From Rhodobacterales bacterium (GTDB lineage Bacteria > Pseudomonadota > Alphaproteobacteria > Rhizobiales > Stappiaceae), in NCBI GenBank assembly GCA_008107755.1, contig VIRH01000065.1, positions 186,001 to 250,000 on the forward strand: a stretch of DNA of 64,000 nt, given 5' to 3'. Both the position numbers and the translations under genes were made by a program. The notes under the pieces are model-generated. The model worked only from the letters and a program-made list of their open reading frames with translations, was not told the origin of the DNA and ran no database searches. Every line of letters starts with the position of its first letter. Position 1 is the stretch's first letter. Of this stretch, positions 53,392-62,760 are shown piece by piece.

Positions 53392-54378
53392 TCAGGCCGT
53401 GTTTGCGCAATAGGAAATGAACATGTCGACATTTTCCGGTGAACCGAAAATGAGTGGCACATTCTCATGCAGACTTTCCGGCAGCAGGTCGAGAATGGGG
53501 GTCAGTCCGTCCGTCGCCTTGCCGCCGCCCTGCTCTATCAGAAACGCGATCGGCACAGCCTCATAGATCAGACGCAGACGCCCTTTCTCGAAGCCGGGCC
53601 GATTGTCGCCGGGATAAAAGAAGAGTCCGCCCTGTAGCAGAATGCGGTGAAACTCGCCAACCGCGGACGCCAGCCAGCGCATGTTGTAGTTTTCGCCGAG
53701 ATGACCTTCCTCCCCGGCAAGAACGTCCGCGGAAAAGCGCCGGACCGGATCCGGCCAGTGGCGCGCATTCGAGGCGTTGAAGGCCAGGGTCCGCGCCTTG
53801 GCCCGAACTTGATGGTTTTCACGCAACATCCGGAATTCACCGATGCCACGGTCAAAGACGGCAAGGTGAAGTCCGTTGCCGAGACTGAAGCCGAGGTCGG
53901 TCGAGTGACCGAAGGAGACATAGCCTGCAGCGACAACCGACCGCCCGGTTCGCAGGAACCCTTCCGGCGCCGCCGGCAGGATGGAGAACAGTGTTCCGAG
54001 GGGCGCGCCGGTGCCGATGCTGCCCGATCCGTCGATCGGGTCCATGGCGACATCGAGTTTTCCGTCCGGATTGAGATGGATGACCTCTTCGGCTTCTTCG
54101 GAGAGCAGTTGCCGGACCTCCACGTGGCGAAGGATCTCCACCATGTGGAGGTGGGCACCGACATCGAGCGCTTTCTGTCTGTCGCCGCTTTCGTTGGTTC
54201 CAACGACCTCACCGGGATCTCCGGGAAGGCTTCCCGCAGCAAGCCTGTCTGCCAGAACGCTGGTTGCGTCGGCGATAGCCTCGATGACGGCTGCGGCATC
54301 TGCTGCCTCAGGTTGACGTGCGAAAAACGCTTTCAGCGTCTCACCCTTTACGTCGGTATCTTTTGATAGTTTGAGCAC
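53392..54378 (-). CDS. fbp: Class 1 fructose-1,6-bisphosphatase
   Basis: 328 residues: the metal motif AMDPIDGSGSIGTGAPLGT (DPxDGS), upstream Glu in LSEEAEEVIH, YNMRWLASAVGEFHRIL (substrate Tyr/Arg), and GRLRLIYEAVPIAFLIEQGG. It hydrolyses fructose-1,6-bisphosphate for gluconeogenesis or the Calvin cycle. No cbb genes are nearby; it may serve the sugar module next to it. Confidence 0.9.
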   Translation of the reverse strand: MLKLSKDTDVKGETLKAFFARQPEAADAAAVIEAIADATSVLADRLAAGSLPGDPGEVVGTNESGDRQKALDVGAHLHMVEILRHVEVRQLLSEEAEEVIHLNPDGKLDVAMDPIDGSGSIGTGAPLGTLFSILPAAPEGFLRTGRSVVAAGYVSFGHSTDLGFSLGNGLHLAVFDRGIGEFRMLRENHQVRAKARTLAFNASNARHWPDPVRRFSADVLAGEEGHLGENYNMRWLASAVGEFHRILLQGGLFFYPGDNRPGFEKGRLRLIYEAVPIAFLIEQGGGKATDGLTPILDLLPESLHENVPLIFGSPENVDMFISYCANTA

Positions 54379-55050
54379 GGCCTCTCCCCGGTACAGGTCA
54401 GATCTCGAAATCAGGCGGAATGGAACTTTGAGTCCACCGGATATATGGCGTCAACATCGCCGGTGGAGCGGCCGTTGACGAAAAAGGGTTACTTCAAAAT
54501 GGCGTATGCGTCTGTCTTGATGACTTGCGGGCCAACAACCCGGGCGCCCAAGGCGATGCACTGGGCATTTCGTGAATGAGGCGACGAGCCCTGCGAAATA
54601 AATGTCTTTGGTCCTTGCGGCCCGGAGGGCGACGTTGAATGTCGCTACGTTGAACCACCCGGAAATTGTCGAACCGAACGCGTCTATGGTTCTTCCCAAT
54701 TCAGCCTTTTGTCAAGTTGTTGGGAATAATATCAAAATAAGGTTGCAGGCAGCATCGGGTGCACCTGAATACCTTGCGTGTGAAGGATTTAGCCTGGGGC
54801 TTCCGGATGCTTGAGTGCTGCCGCAAGTGTCCGCGCAATTGCGTGCGGCCGGCTTACTGTTGCCAGCTGGCGCTTCGTATCTCCCCTTGCCTTCAAGTCC
54901 TTTAGTCGCGTCCCGGCCCCGCCAGTTTTTTTCCTTCGGTCCCTGCGTTGCGACGGACGTCGAGAAGTGGCACGTGGATGGTGGTTCCGCGAGAGCGTCT
55001 CGATGCGGCCAGCCCGACAATCATCTCGGATGGCCCGGTTCAGTCATGGA

Positions 55051-55066
55051 TATAGCAATTGCTATA
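55051..55066. promoter_or_regulatory. Palindrome TATAGCAATTGCTATA
   Basis: A perfect 16-bp palindrome. On the minus strand it lies just before a short ATG frame that soon stops. A sister site is 68 bp away. It is a typical size for a dimeric repressor operator; the cognate factor is unknown. Confidence 0.5.
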
Positions 55067-55118
55067 AAATGCCCGAGCCTCTCTTATGTAGCCTCGGCAG
55101 GATGTCCGCTGAAGAGAT

Positions 55119-55134
55119 TATAGCAGTTGCTATA
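55119..55134. promoter_or_regulatory. Palindrome TATAGCAGTTGCTATA
   Basis: It is identical to the site at 55051-55066 except for one central base. Centre-to-centre distance is 68 bp (about 6.5 helical turns), allowing cooperative binding. Confidence 0.5.
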
Positions 55135-55479
55135 AACTGGGTCGGTGCAGATTTGCCTATATCGTTTTCGGCGCCTGCTTCAGTACGCGTTCTCGCCATC
55201 CGGAGTATGTCGCCGAGCAAGCGCGTCGCATCGCTTGATGCGCGATCGCCGCTCCCGTGGACGCCAGAGATTTGCTTGCAGTAAAAATGCCGCAGTTCAG
55301 CTCCGGCGGCGCCGGCTTTCGTGGGTTGTCTTGCGCAAATGAGTGCTGTGTTTGAGCAATGCTTGGTTTCGGTGAGTTGCGCTAAAGTTAATCTGGCTGT
55401 ATGAGGCATCACCCACTTTTCGCCAGAAAGGCAGTGGACAAGATCTTTTAAAAAAAACAGGCAACCCCCAAGGACCGCC

Positions 55480-55929
55480 ATGAACGATATACCTGAAAAC
55501 GACACCGCTCAGGATGCCGACTTCATCGAACTGACCGCCGACATCGTATCGGCCTACGTCGCAAACAACACGATCGCATCTCAGGAGCTGCCTGACCTGA
55601 TCGCGACGGTTCACTCTGCACTGACCACGACAGTCCAGAAGGCGCAAGAGCCGGAAGTTGTCGAGCTTGTTCCCGCCGTGCCGGTGAAGAAGTCCGTCGG
55701 AGAGGATTTCATCATTTGCCTGGAAGACGGCAAGAAGTTCAAATCCTTGAAGCGCCATCTTCGCACGCATTACGACCTGACCCCGGAAGAATACCGCGCG
55801 AAGTGGAATCTTCCTGCAGACTATCCGATGGTCGCACCGAGCTATGCAGCGTCCCGCTCCGAGCTTGCTAAGAAGATGGGCCTTGGTCAGCAGCGTGCTC
55901 AACAGACTCGCAAGGCGCGCAGAAAGTAA
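55480..55929 (+). CDS. MucR/Ros-family zinc-finger transcriptional regulator
   Basis: 149 residues. The N-terminus has [15 protein letters not shown] and the C-terminal DNA-binding domain is [20 protein letters not shown] followed by [20 protein letters not shown]. Zinc ligands are Cys, Asp and two His, the MucR variant. MucR proteins are H-NS-like global silencers in Hyphomicrobiales. This copy is monocistronic and may silence horizontally acquired genes. Confidence 0.93.
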   Translation: MNDIPENDTAQDADFIELTADIVSAYVANNTIASQELPDLIATVHSALTTTVQKAQEPEVVELVPAVPVKKSVGEDFIICLEDGKKFKSLKRHLRTHYDLTPEEYRAKWNLPADYPMVAPSYAASRSELAKKMGLGQQRAQQTRKARRK

Positions 55930-55937
55930 GGCGCTTT

Positions 55938-55996
55938 ATCAAACCCTATCACGCCTCATCCCAAGCAGGTTACGGGGTGGGCGTGACGGGTTTGAT
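55938..55996. terminator. Long imperfect hairpin after mucR
   Basis: ATCAAACCC...CACGCC pairs with GGCGTG...GGGTTTGAT; outer arms are perfect for 9 bp with small internal mismatches. It lies 8 bp after the mucR stop. There is no U tract, so it may act as an RNA stabiliser or partial terminator. Confidence 0.45.
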
Positions 55997-56253
55997 CAGT
56001 CCCTGCCAATCCAGCGGGAAGGGACGAGATGATGTCCCGAGAGTTCACCGTTCAATGCCGCGGGTGTATCGACCGCCTGAACACTCAGAACTCGACAAGC
56101 CTGCACCGAGTCATCGCTGACAATGTGCAGCACAATGGCAGGGCTGTAGGTTGCGATTGAAACCCGCCGATGCTGGTTGAGGGAAAGACAATTCCCAACC
56201 TTGCTTTCGGTTGGATAAGCTGGCCAACGATCCTCCGACCAGTGCCCCCAGGC
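55996..56253 (-). pseudogene. Fragment of an unrecognised protein
   Basis: An 85-codon open minus frame without a Met start reads AWGHWSEDRWPAYPTESKVG, NQHRRVSIATYSPAIVLHIV and ends HHLVPSRWIGRD and a stop. Composition and residue pattern look like a genuine C-terminal piece of a protein. A stop codon cuts it upstream. No family was identified. Confidence 0.35.
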
Positions 56254-56590
56254 TCATGTTCGGCTGCGCGCGCCGGCGGCTATCTCTTCAATCTGCCGGA
56301 CAACGCCAAATGCGTGCAATTTGCCGAAAATGTCTTCACCAACTATCAAAGCCGACAGGATGAGCGCCGTCTGGTCTGTCATGGATACGTCCGCGATTGC
56401 CGCGCAGCTTTGAGATAAGTCTGCCGGGGTTTTCTCGGCACCAGATGGGTCTCCGAATTTCGCGAACGAATTCGCCCCTTTCAGAGGCTGATAAAGGCGG
56501 GCGCTTCGCCATGGCGGGGAGGGGGCTGCACACTTCGGAACTTGACAAGAATGCTACTCAGTAGCACCTTATCAGGGAAGGAGCGCGCCC
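56254..56590. other. Intergenic upstream of the toxin-antitoxin pair
   Basis: About 340 bp with no recognisable gene. The promoter of the ParDE-type operon should lie near its end (ACTTGACAAGAATGCTACTC); TTGACA at 56542 is a fair -35. Confidence 0.4.
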
Positions 56591-56866
56591 ATGAGCATCA
56601 AATCTTCCATCTCGTTGACGGAACAGCAGAACGCTTTCGCGCGCTCGCTTGTCGAATCCGGCCAGTATTCAAGCCTCAGCTCCGTCCTGCAACAAGGCCT
56701 CGAGCTCCTGCGCCAGAAGACGGAACTGGAAACGCTCGAAGCCCAGGCACTTCGGCAGGTCATCCGCCAACGACTTGCAGGCCCAATGGTATCCGCCGCG
56801 GACATGGGAAACCGGGTCGAGGCGATGATTGAGCGCAGACGGGCCGCACGTGACGTGGACGGTTGA
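56591..56866 (+). CDS. parD: ParD-family antitoxin
   Basis: A 91-residue ribbon-helix-helix antitoxin: SIKSSISLTEQQNAFARSLV then SGQYSSLSSVLQQGLELL form the DNA-binding dimer, and the C-terminal helix (ALRQVIRQRLAGP) wraps the toxin. GGAAGG lies upstream of the ATG. It overlaps the toxin gene. Confidence 0.88.
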   Translation: MSIKSSISLTEQQNAFARSLVESGQYSSLSSVLQQGLELLRQKTELETLEAQALRQVIRQRLAGPMVSAADMGNRVEAMIERRRAARDVDG

Positions 56867-57197
56867 GTATTCGCTCGCGAGCGAGCGCGATTTCGAGCTG
56901 ATTTTCGACCATCTTCTGGCAACGTACCTTGACCTCGGCGAGGACGCCGAGGTCGCATTCGACAGGGCGGCTGACAGGCTTCGCTCCATTCGCACCACGG
57001 CGGAAGCCTTGGCCGAGACGCCGTATATAGGCACGCTTCGTCCGGATATTTTTCCAAACATTCGGTTCCTGAGAAAGGAGCACGCCGCCATCTGGTTCTT
57101 GCCGGATGGCGAGCGCCAAACGATCGTTGTCGCCGCGATTTTCTTCGGGGCTCAGGATCACATCCGTCACATGCTGACGCGCATTTTGGTGGAGTAG
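56850..57197 (+). CDS. parE: ParE/RelE-superfamily toxin
   Basis: About 115 residues from the GTG at 56850 (TWTVEYSLASERDFELIFDH); TTG at 56829 would add 7. The ParE fold shows as a first beta strand and helix pair, LAETPYIGTLRPDIFPNIRF, and AIWFLPDGERQTIVVAAIFF. ParE toxins poison gyrase. It overlaps parD by 17 bp and is convergent with the integrase gene. Confidence 0.87.
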   Translation: MTWTVEYSLASERDFELIFDHLLATYLDLGEDAEVAFDRAADRLRSIRTTAEALAETPYIGTLRPDIFPNIRFLRKEHAAIWFLPDGERQTIVVAAIFFGAQDHIRHMLTRILVE

Positions 57198-57235
57198 CGC
57201 CGCTCGTAATCGAGAGAGTGCAGGCTTGCCGGCCT

Positions 57236-58651
57236 TCAATCCATCATCCTGGCCGACCGCCTGCGGCTCCGGCCGGCGTCGTTATAATACGAGGACGCCT
57301 GGGCGAGGGAGCGGTGCCGGGATTGCTGCATGGCGTCCTGGATCGGAATGTCCCGGTTGGCGGCTTCTGTCAGAAAGCCTGAGCGCAGGCCGTGAGCGGA
57401 AAAATCATCCGGGTCAAGGCCCGCCAGACTGCAGCGGGCCTTCAAGATGGCGTTGACAGACTGGGCCGAAAGTCCACGCTTTTTGACATTTCCCCACCGG
57501 TCGATGGCCCTGAAGACGGCGCCGTCGCTGATAACGGCCGTTTCCAGCCAGGTTTTCAAGGCGTCTACAGGCCGACCGATCAAAAGCACGGTGTTGTCGT
57601 CGCCCGATACTTCCGTCTTGGTGCGTCCGAGACGCAAGCTGGCGGCGGGCAAAAGGAGGCTATTCGGGTCGGTCGGGTCCTTCGGCAGGGGATCCTCCCA
57701 CGTGAGTTGAGCGATGCGCAGTCCCGACAATTCGGAGCGCCGTCGCCCACCGGAGGCGAAGCCCACCAGCAGCAGCGCCTTGTCGCGCAGGTCCGCTAGC
57801 GATGGTTTCATCACGTCGGAGCCGTCACAGGTCGCAAGCAACCGCTCAAGGAGATCCGCAGTCACTGCCTTTCGGCTTTTCCGTGCCTTTGGCCGGTCGG
57901 AAACGCGGCGGGCGAGGCGCAGGGCCGACCGCACATCAGGGTCCGAAAAGGGGGCCGAGAGACCCCGCCAGCGATGCAGCGTGGACCAGGAGGCGAGGCG
58001 GCGCTGCACCGTGGCGACGGCATGCGGGCGCCGAGCGGCCTCCGGCCCCTTGAGCGTCCTGAGGAACTTCTGGTCTTCAAGAGCGCCTGCAACCTCGTCC
58101 GGCATCCCGTGGGAGGAATCGGATCGCTTCTTGTCAGGATCCCAAAGGTGATGAGCGATGAATTTCAGGATCAGAGGCACGGGTGCCGGCCAGGGCAGGG
58201 GCGCGTCGGTCGCTGCCATGCACCAGGCCTCTAGATAGGCACAGTCGGAGGTGAGGGCTCTCAGGGAGTTTTCGCCGATGCCTTCGTGCGCCAGATGACG
58301 GAGCGTGGCGATATCGTCGTCCGTTAGCAGCGATGCCAACCGATCGGCGCTGGAAGGGCCGGCGAGTGAGGGCAGAATGGCAGCCAGTGCATCAAGACCG
58401 TCCAGCTTGCTCTCTGCATTTTCAGTCGGTGTGTCGCCTGATCGCTCTTCCAGGGAGCCGCTGTGGCCGCTCCAGGCGGCGGCGAGCCGTTTCTGTCGAC
58501 CTGCACGTTGCTGTTCAGCGGGGGCCTTGCCGTTCTCGGTGCGAGGGCTCTCGACGTGAGTTGGGTCATCGCTAGTCGGTGCAGAAGCGGCTGCGGAGGT
58601 GGGAAGATGTCTGTCCGGCATTGTCAGAAAGCTCGAGATGCGATGGATCAC
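57236..58651 (-). CDS. Tyrosine recombinase/phage-type integrase
   Basis: 471 residues (GTG start, or ATG at 58621). The N-terminal 90 residues are low-complexity, followed by a SAM-like core-binding domain (about 110-250) and a catalytic domain (about 265-460). Catalytic residues: Arg in GGRRRSELSGL, His-x-x-Arg in SAHGLRSGF, His in QSRHRSLAQ and Tyr in ASSYYNDAGR. It may resolve replicon multimers or move an island. It is divergent from the RHE_PE00001-like gene with a short AT-rich gap. Confidence 0.9.
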   Translation of the reverse strand: MIHRISSFLTMPDRHLPTSAAASAPTSDDPTHVESPRTENGKAPAEQQRAGRQKRLAAAWSGHSGSLEERSGDTPTENAESKLDGLDALAAILPSLAGPSSADRLASLLTDDDIATLRHLAHEGIGENSLRALTSDCAYLEAWCMAATDAPLPWPAPVPLILKFIAHHLWDPDKKRSDSSHGMPDEVAGALEDQKFLRTLKGPEAARRPHAVATVQRRLASWSTLHRWRGLSAPFSDPDVRSALRLARRVSDRPKARKSRKAVTADLLERLLATCDGSDVMKPSLADLRDKALLLVGFASGGRRRSELSGLRIAQLTWEDPLPKDPTDPNSLLLPAASLRLGRTKTEVSGDDNTVLLIGRPVDALKTWLETAVISDGAVFRAIDRWGNVKKRGLSAQSVNAILKARCSLAGLDPDDFSAHGLRSGFLTEAANRDIPIQDAMQQSRHRSLAQASSYYNDAGRSRRRSARMMD

Positions 58652-58777
58652 TACCCAATTTCTAACAGAACGGCGCCTATATGTCTAATCATCGATAATA
58701 GTTTGTTATCGCCAGTCAGAAATCAGAGTTCCATGATATACATCTGATGAAAGTTTTGGCTCGCATCGTTATCATTA

Positions 58778-60079
58778 ATGAATTATTATCGTGCGATGAA
58801 AACGGCTTATGATCTAGATGTCCTCGTTGGGAAACTGCCCTTTGATCGCATCGTCACTTCGTTGGACGCGGCCGGGCGCGCGCTCACGCGCGCCGACGAG
58901 CGCATCCGCAGATCAGAAGAGCTATCGCAGGGGGTGAAGGCCCGCGTCGACTTCTTCGACACCTGTGCTGCCGTCGCCCTGGGGGGGGACCTGGTGCATC
59001 TGGAAGATCTTGTGCTGCATGATGCGGGCATGGACCGGCGTCCGCCGACCCACGAGCTGACAAGAGCTGCTCGCCTGCTTCACGTGCGTCGTCGCCTCGC
59101 CAAAAAGCCGCCTGCTGGAATTCTGACGCACAACGGCATTCTTGCTCTGACCGGCGAACCGGACCCGGTCGGCGACTGGGGCGAGCGTGAGCGGCAAAGC
59201 GTAACGACGGACAAAGAGACCGGCGCGCACGCCGGGGCAGGGCAGGGGAGGCCCGCGTTCGCACGCGGAGATAGCTCACCTGTTGGCAAGAATGCCCGAA
59301 GCACGTCACCCGATATAGCGTCTGCTGGACCGACCGACCATCTGGGAACCCGCCAGACCGAAGACGAGCTTTTCGCGGAAATCGACAACGTACTGGCGCG
59401 GTCCGCACAGCTCGCACGCGGGGATCTTCCGGACGAGCGCTTGTCTGGCAGCGCCAGATCCCGTGAAAACATCTCAAAGCCCCTCACCAAGGGCAGCAGG
59501 TTGCGTTCCGATATCGACGACAGGCCGGCGGACAGGATCGGCGACTGGCTCGCCGTTCTGGAGCGCGCTCGGCAAAAGTCGCTTCCGGAGGTTCTGACAG
59601 CTGCCCTTCTGCTGGACGCCTGGGCGCATCTTCAGCCGCTGGAGGGCTGGCCGGAACTGGGGCGCTTTCTGGTCCAGTCCTACCTCATGAGCAACGTGAC
59701 GCCGAACCATCTGTCGCCGCTCTGCGTCGGCCTTCGAAAGAGCCCGTTTCGCTGGCGTCGCCGCGACCCGCTTGCGCTGCGCCTCGCAGGACTTCTCGGC
59801 GCCTTTGAGCGGGCTGCCTCCGAAACGCTTGAGCACATGGACCGGCTGCAGATCGCACGCGACCGCTTGATGCGTGCCTCAAGCCAGACCCGCAAGCAGT
59901 CCCGTCTGCCGGAGTTTGCCGAAATGTTCCTGTCCCGGCCCCTGGTGACCATACCCATGGCCCGACGCCACCTCGGCGTCACCGCCGCCGCCGTCGACAA
60001 CATGATCCGCCAACTTGGCCCGGCTCTACCGCGCGAATTGACCGGAAGGGACAGGTATCGGGCGTGGGGAATTCTTTGA
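58778..60079 (+). CDS. RHE_PE00001-like protein (DUF1612/HTH family)
   Basis: 433 residues (ATG 58778 or 58796). The N-terminal region (DVLVGKLPFDRIVTSLDAAG, ALGGDLVHLEDLVLHDAGMD) and C-terminal region (LPEFAEMFLSRPLVTIPMAR, LGVTAAAVDNMIRQLGPALP, an HTH) match the DUF1612/HTH proteins found on rhizobial plasmids. The middle (about 130-245) is a low-complexity linker. The function is unknown. Its position beside an integrase on a repABC replicon is typical. Confidence 0.75.
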   Translation: MNYYRAMKTAYDLDVLVGKLPFDRIVTSLDAAGRALTRADERIRRSEELSQGVKARVDFFDTCAAVALGGDLVHLEDLVLHDAGMDRRPPTHELTRAARLLHVRRRLAKKPPAGILTHNGILALTGEPDPVGDWGERERQSVTTDKETGAHAGAGQGRPAFARGDSSPVGKNARSTSPDIASAGPTDHLGTRQTEDELFAEIDNVLARSAQLARGDLPDERLSGSARSRENISKPLTKGSRLRSDIDDRPADRIGDWLAVLERARQKSLPEVLTAALLLDAWAHLQPLEGWPELGRFLVQSYLMSNVTPNHLSPLCVGLRKSPFRWRRRDPLALRLAGLLGAFERAASETLEHMDRLQIARDRLMRASSQTRKQSRLPEFAEMFLSRPLVTIPMARRHLGVTAAAVDNMIRQLGPALPRELTGRDRYRAWGIL

Positions 60080-60318
60080 GGTCCATCAAGAAGCGGACTG
60101 CGCGACATTGGACTGCTCTCGATCGAAATCCCGGAGCGACGCGGCTTGTGTTCGTAGGTGCCGCTTCTCAGCGGTCTGTGTGAGAACTAGCCACCTCGGG
60201 AAGCGCAGCACATCTATTCAGAAAGTGAATTTTCTCCCGCCACAATATCATAGACAGCTATATTCCAACCTGCCGGCAACTGCCCTAGCCTCGCTCTTCA
60301 ATCATCTGGAGACTATGT

Positions 60319-61527
60319 ATGGGCGCTCTCGACGGCATTCGTGTGCTGAGCTTCAATCACTTCCTGTCCGGCCCCGCAGCGGCCCAGCACCTGGGCGATC
60401 TCGGCGCCGATGTCATCGCCGTCGAACCCCTCCTGGGTGCCTTCCAGCGAAACTGGGCTGTCGCGAACCGCTACATTGACGACACATCCGTCAACCACAT
60501 CTCGACCGGCCGCAACAAGCGATCCATCGCGATCGATCTGAAGTCCCCGGAAGGCATTGCCGTTGCTAAACGCCTTATTCAGGGCGCGGATGTCCTGATG
60601 GAGAACTTCCGGCCCGGAACGCTCGACAAGCTCGGCCTCTCGGAGGCTGAAATGCGCAGGATCAACCCTCGGATCATCTACGCGGCAACGACAGGTTTCG
60701 GCGCGGACGGACCTTATGCAAAGCGTCCCGGACAGGACGTTCTGCTGCAGGCCATGGCCGGCCTCGCCGCCCATTCGGGAAGCATGGAAAATGGTCCTGT
60801 CGCAGTGGGATCCGTACCGATCGATCATCACGCGGCTGCCCTCACTGTCACGGGCATCATCGCGGCCCTCTTCGAACGCGAGCGCAAGGGCGTTGCCCGC
60901 CGCGTCGAGGTCAACATGCTGCAGGCGGCGATGGATCTTCAGGGCGAATCCATAACGGCCTGGATGAACGGCGCGGATCATGCAGGGCCACGCGGATCGG
61001 AGGGCATGGCCAACTGGTTCAGCCCGGCGCCCTACGGCATCTATGCCACGTCCGACGGTCACGTGATGATCTCCATGTCCACTCCTCCAGATCTCGCCCG
61101 AGCGCTCGACCTGCCAGAGTTTATCGAGTTCTCGGCAAAGGACGGTTTCGACAGGCGCGGCGAAATATCCGCGAAGGTGCGCGGTGGCATGGCACGGCTC
61201 ACCACGGAAGAGGCTGTCAGCAAGCTGGGCGCCGCCGGCGTCTGGCATGAGGTCGTTCAGGATTACGACGGCCTGAAGGCCAACCCGCAGGTCGCGCACC
61301 TGAACGCTTTCACGGAGATGCCGTCGAAGTCCGGCGAGCCCATGGTGATGCTGTCCCATCCGGTTCGCTATGACGGCGAGACCCCTGCGGTTCGGCGGAT
61401 GCCGCCCGCCCTTGGAGCGGAAACCCGCGAAGTGCTGGCCGAGGCCGGATTTGCCGATGACGAGATCGAGCGGCTGCTGGATGGCGGCTTTGTCGTTCAG
61501 TCCGACAAGATGCGCACCTCCGCCTAA
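60319..61527 (+). CDS. CaiB/BaiF family III CoA-transferase
   Basis: 402 residues: IRVLSFNHFLSGPAAAQHLG, GADVIAVEP, NHISTGRNKRSIAIDLKSPEG, DVLMENFRPGTLDKLG, and catalytic Asp in RPGQDVLLQAMAGL. It moves CoA between two carboxylic acids. It is the first gene of a five-gene operon: it activates an acid for the acyl-CoA dehydrogenase that follows 27 bp later. Confidence 0.9.
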   Translation: MGALDGIRVLSFNHFLSGPAAAQHLGDLGADVIAVEPLLGAFQRNWAVANRYIDDTSVNHISTGRNKRSIAIDLKSPEGIAVAKRLIQGADVLMENFRPGTLDKLGLSEAEMRRINPRIIYAATTGFGADGPYAKRPGQDVLLQAMAGLAAHSGSMENGPVAVGSVPIDHHAAALTVTGIIAALFERERKGVARRVEVNMLQAAMDLQGESITAWMNGADHAGPRGSEGMANWFSPAPYGIYATSDGHVMISMSTPPDLARALDLPEFIEFSAKDGFDRRGEISAKVRGGMARLTTEEAVSKLGAAGVWHEVVQDYDGLKANPQVAHLNAFTEMPSKSGEPMVMLSHPVRYDGETPAVRRMPPALGAETREVLAEAGFADDEIERLLDGGFVVQSDKMRTSA

Positions 61528-61554
61528 CAAGAAGACAACTGGAGCATACGTCAG

Positions 61555-62715
61555 ATGGATTTCTCGATCTCCGACGAGATGAAAATGGTCACCGAAGCGA
61601 TTGGCCGTTTCGTCCGCGAAAAGGTTCAGCCTCTCGAGACAGTGACGGAGGAGGACGCGCAGATCCCTCCCGAGGCGCTTGCACGGGTCAAGGCCGAGGC
61701 ACAGGCGCTCGGCTTCTATGCGCTGAACATGTCCGAGGAGGTCGGCGGCGGCGGCCTCGGCGTGCTCGACATGTGCCTGGTGGAAGAACAGCTCGGCCAG
61801 ACCTCGGACGCCCTGATCCGGCGCACCTTCGGTCAGGTCTATCCGATGCTGGAGGCTTTCGAAGGCGATCTGCGCGAGAAATATCTCTATCCCACGGTCA
61901 AGGGCGACAAGATCTGCGCCATGGCGATCACCGAGCCCGGTGCAGGTTCGGACGCTGCCGCGATCAAGACCAATGCCCATCTCGATGCAGACGAATGGGT
62001 GCTCAACGGCACCAAACATTTCATCTCCGACGGTGACATTGCCGACTACGTGATTGTCATGGCGGTGACCGACGCGGAAAAGCGGGCCCGGGGCGGCATC
62101 ACTCTTCTGATCGTCGACAAGGGGACGCCAGGTTTCACCGTCGCGCGCAACCAGCCGATGATGGGGCACCGCGGCTATGGCCATGCGGAGCTCAACTTCG
62201 ATGATGTCCGTGTTCCCAAGACCAATGTGCTCGGCGAGGTGGGCAACGGCTTCAAGGTCATGATGGCCAATGTCGGCGGCATTCGCCTCGGGCATATCGG
62301 CGCACGGGCCGTCGGCATGGCGAGCCGGGTTCTGGAGATGATGCGCGAGCATGCCGCAACCCGGCAGCAGTTCGGCCAGCCCATCGGCGACTTCCAGATG
62401 GTGCAGCAGATGATTGCCGACAGCGCGATGGAAATCTTCGCAACGCGGATGATGGTGCTCAATACCGCATGGGAGGTCGATCAGGGTCTCGACCCGCGCG
62501 ACAAGGTCTCCATGGTGAAGGTGCAGGCGTCGGAAATGCTCGGACGCGTCGCCGACCGGGGAATTCAGGTCTTCGGCGGCTACGGCTTCACCAAGGAACT
62601 GCCCCTGGAGCGCATTTACCGCGATGCGCGGGTGACGCGCATCTATGACGGCACCTCCGAAGTCCACCGCATGTTGATCGCGCGCTCCGTCATCAAGCGT
62701 GGGCTCACGCTCTGA
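61555..62715 (+). CDS. Acyl-CoA dehydrogenase
   Basis: 386 residues: AMAITEPGAGSDAA (FAD/substrate), KHFISDGDIADYVIVMA, HIGARAVGMASRVLEMMREH, RQQFGQPIGDFQMVQQMIAD, VFGGYGFTKELPLERIYRDA and YDGTSEVHRMLIARS (C-terminal signature). It makes the alpha,beta-enoyl-CoA for the hotdog hydratases downstream. Confidence 0.92.
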   Translation: MDFSISDEMKMVTEAIGRFVREKVQPLETVTEEDAQIPPEALARVKAEAQALGFYALNMSEEVGGGGLGVLDMCLVEEQLGQTSDALIRRTFGQVYPMLEAFEGDLREKYLYPTVKGDKICAMAITEPGAGSDAAAIKTNAHLDADEWVLNGTKHFISDGDIADYVIVMAVTDAEKRARGGITLLIVDKGTPGFTVARNQPMMGHRGYGHAELNFDDVRVPKTNVLGEVGNGFKVMMANVGGIRLGHIGARAVGMASRVLEMMREHAATRQQFGQPIGDFQMVQQMIADSAMEIFATRMMVLNTAWEVDQGLDPRDKVSMVKVQASEMLGRVADRGIQVFGGYGFTKELPLERIYRDARVTRIYDGTSEVHRMLIARSVIKRGLTL

Positions 62716-62760
62716 CATGCCGATGACTGGGCAGCCCGCACGGACCAACAAGAGAAAACG

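Larger units (their letters stand above)
54379..55479. other. 1.1-kb non-coding or decayed region with two palindromes
   Basis: No intact gene. Minus-strand pieces near 54812-54910 (LKDLKARGDTKRQLATVSRP, ending ALKHPEAPG and a stop) and 54927-55044 look like gene remnants, without an identified family. Two 16-bp palindromes are annotated separately. The last part holds the mucR promoter. Confidence 0.4.

Noticed and set aside
55297..55902. 201-codon minus-strand frame over mucR
   Set aside because: It is antisense to an unmistakable MucR gene.
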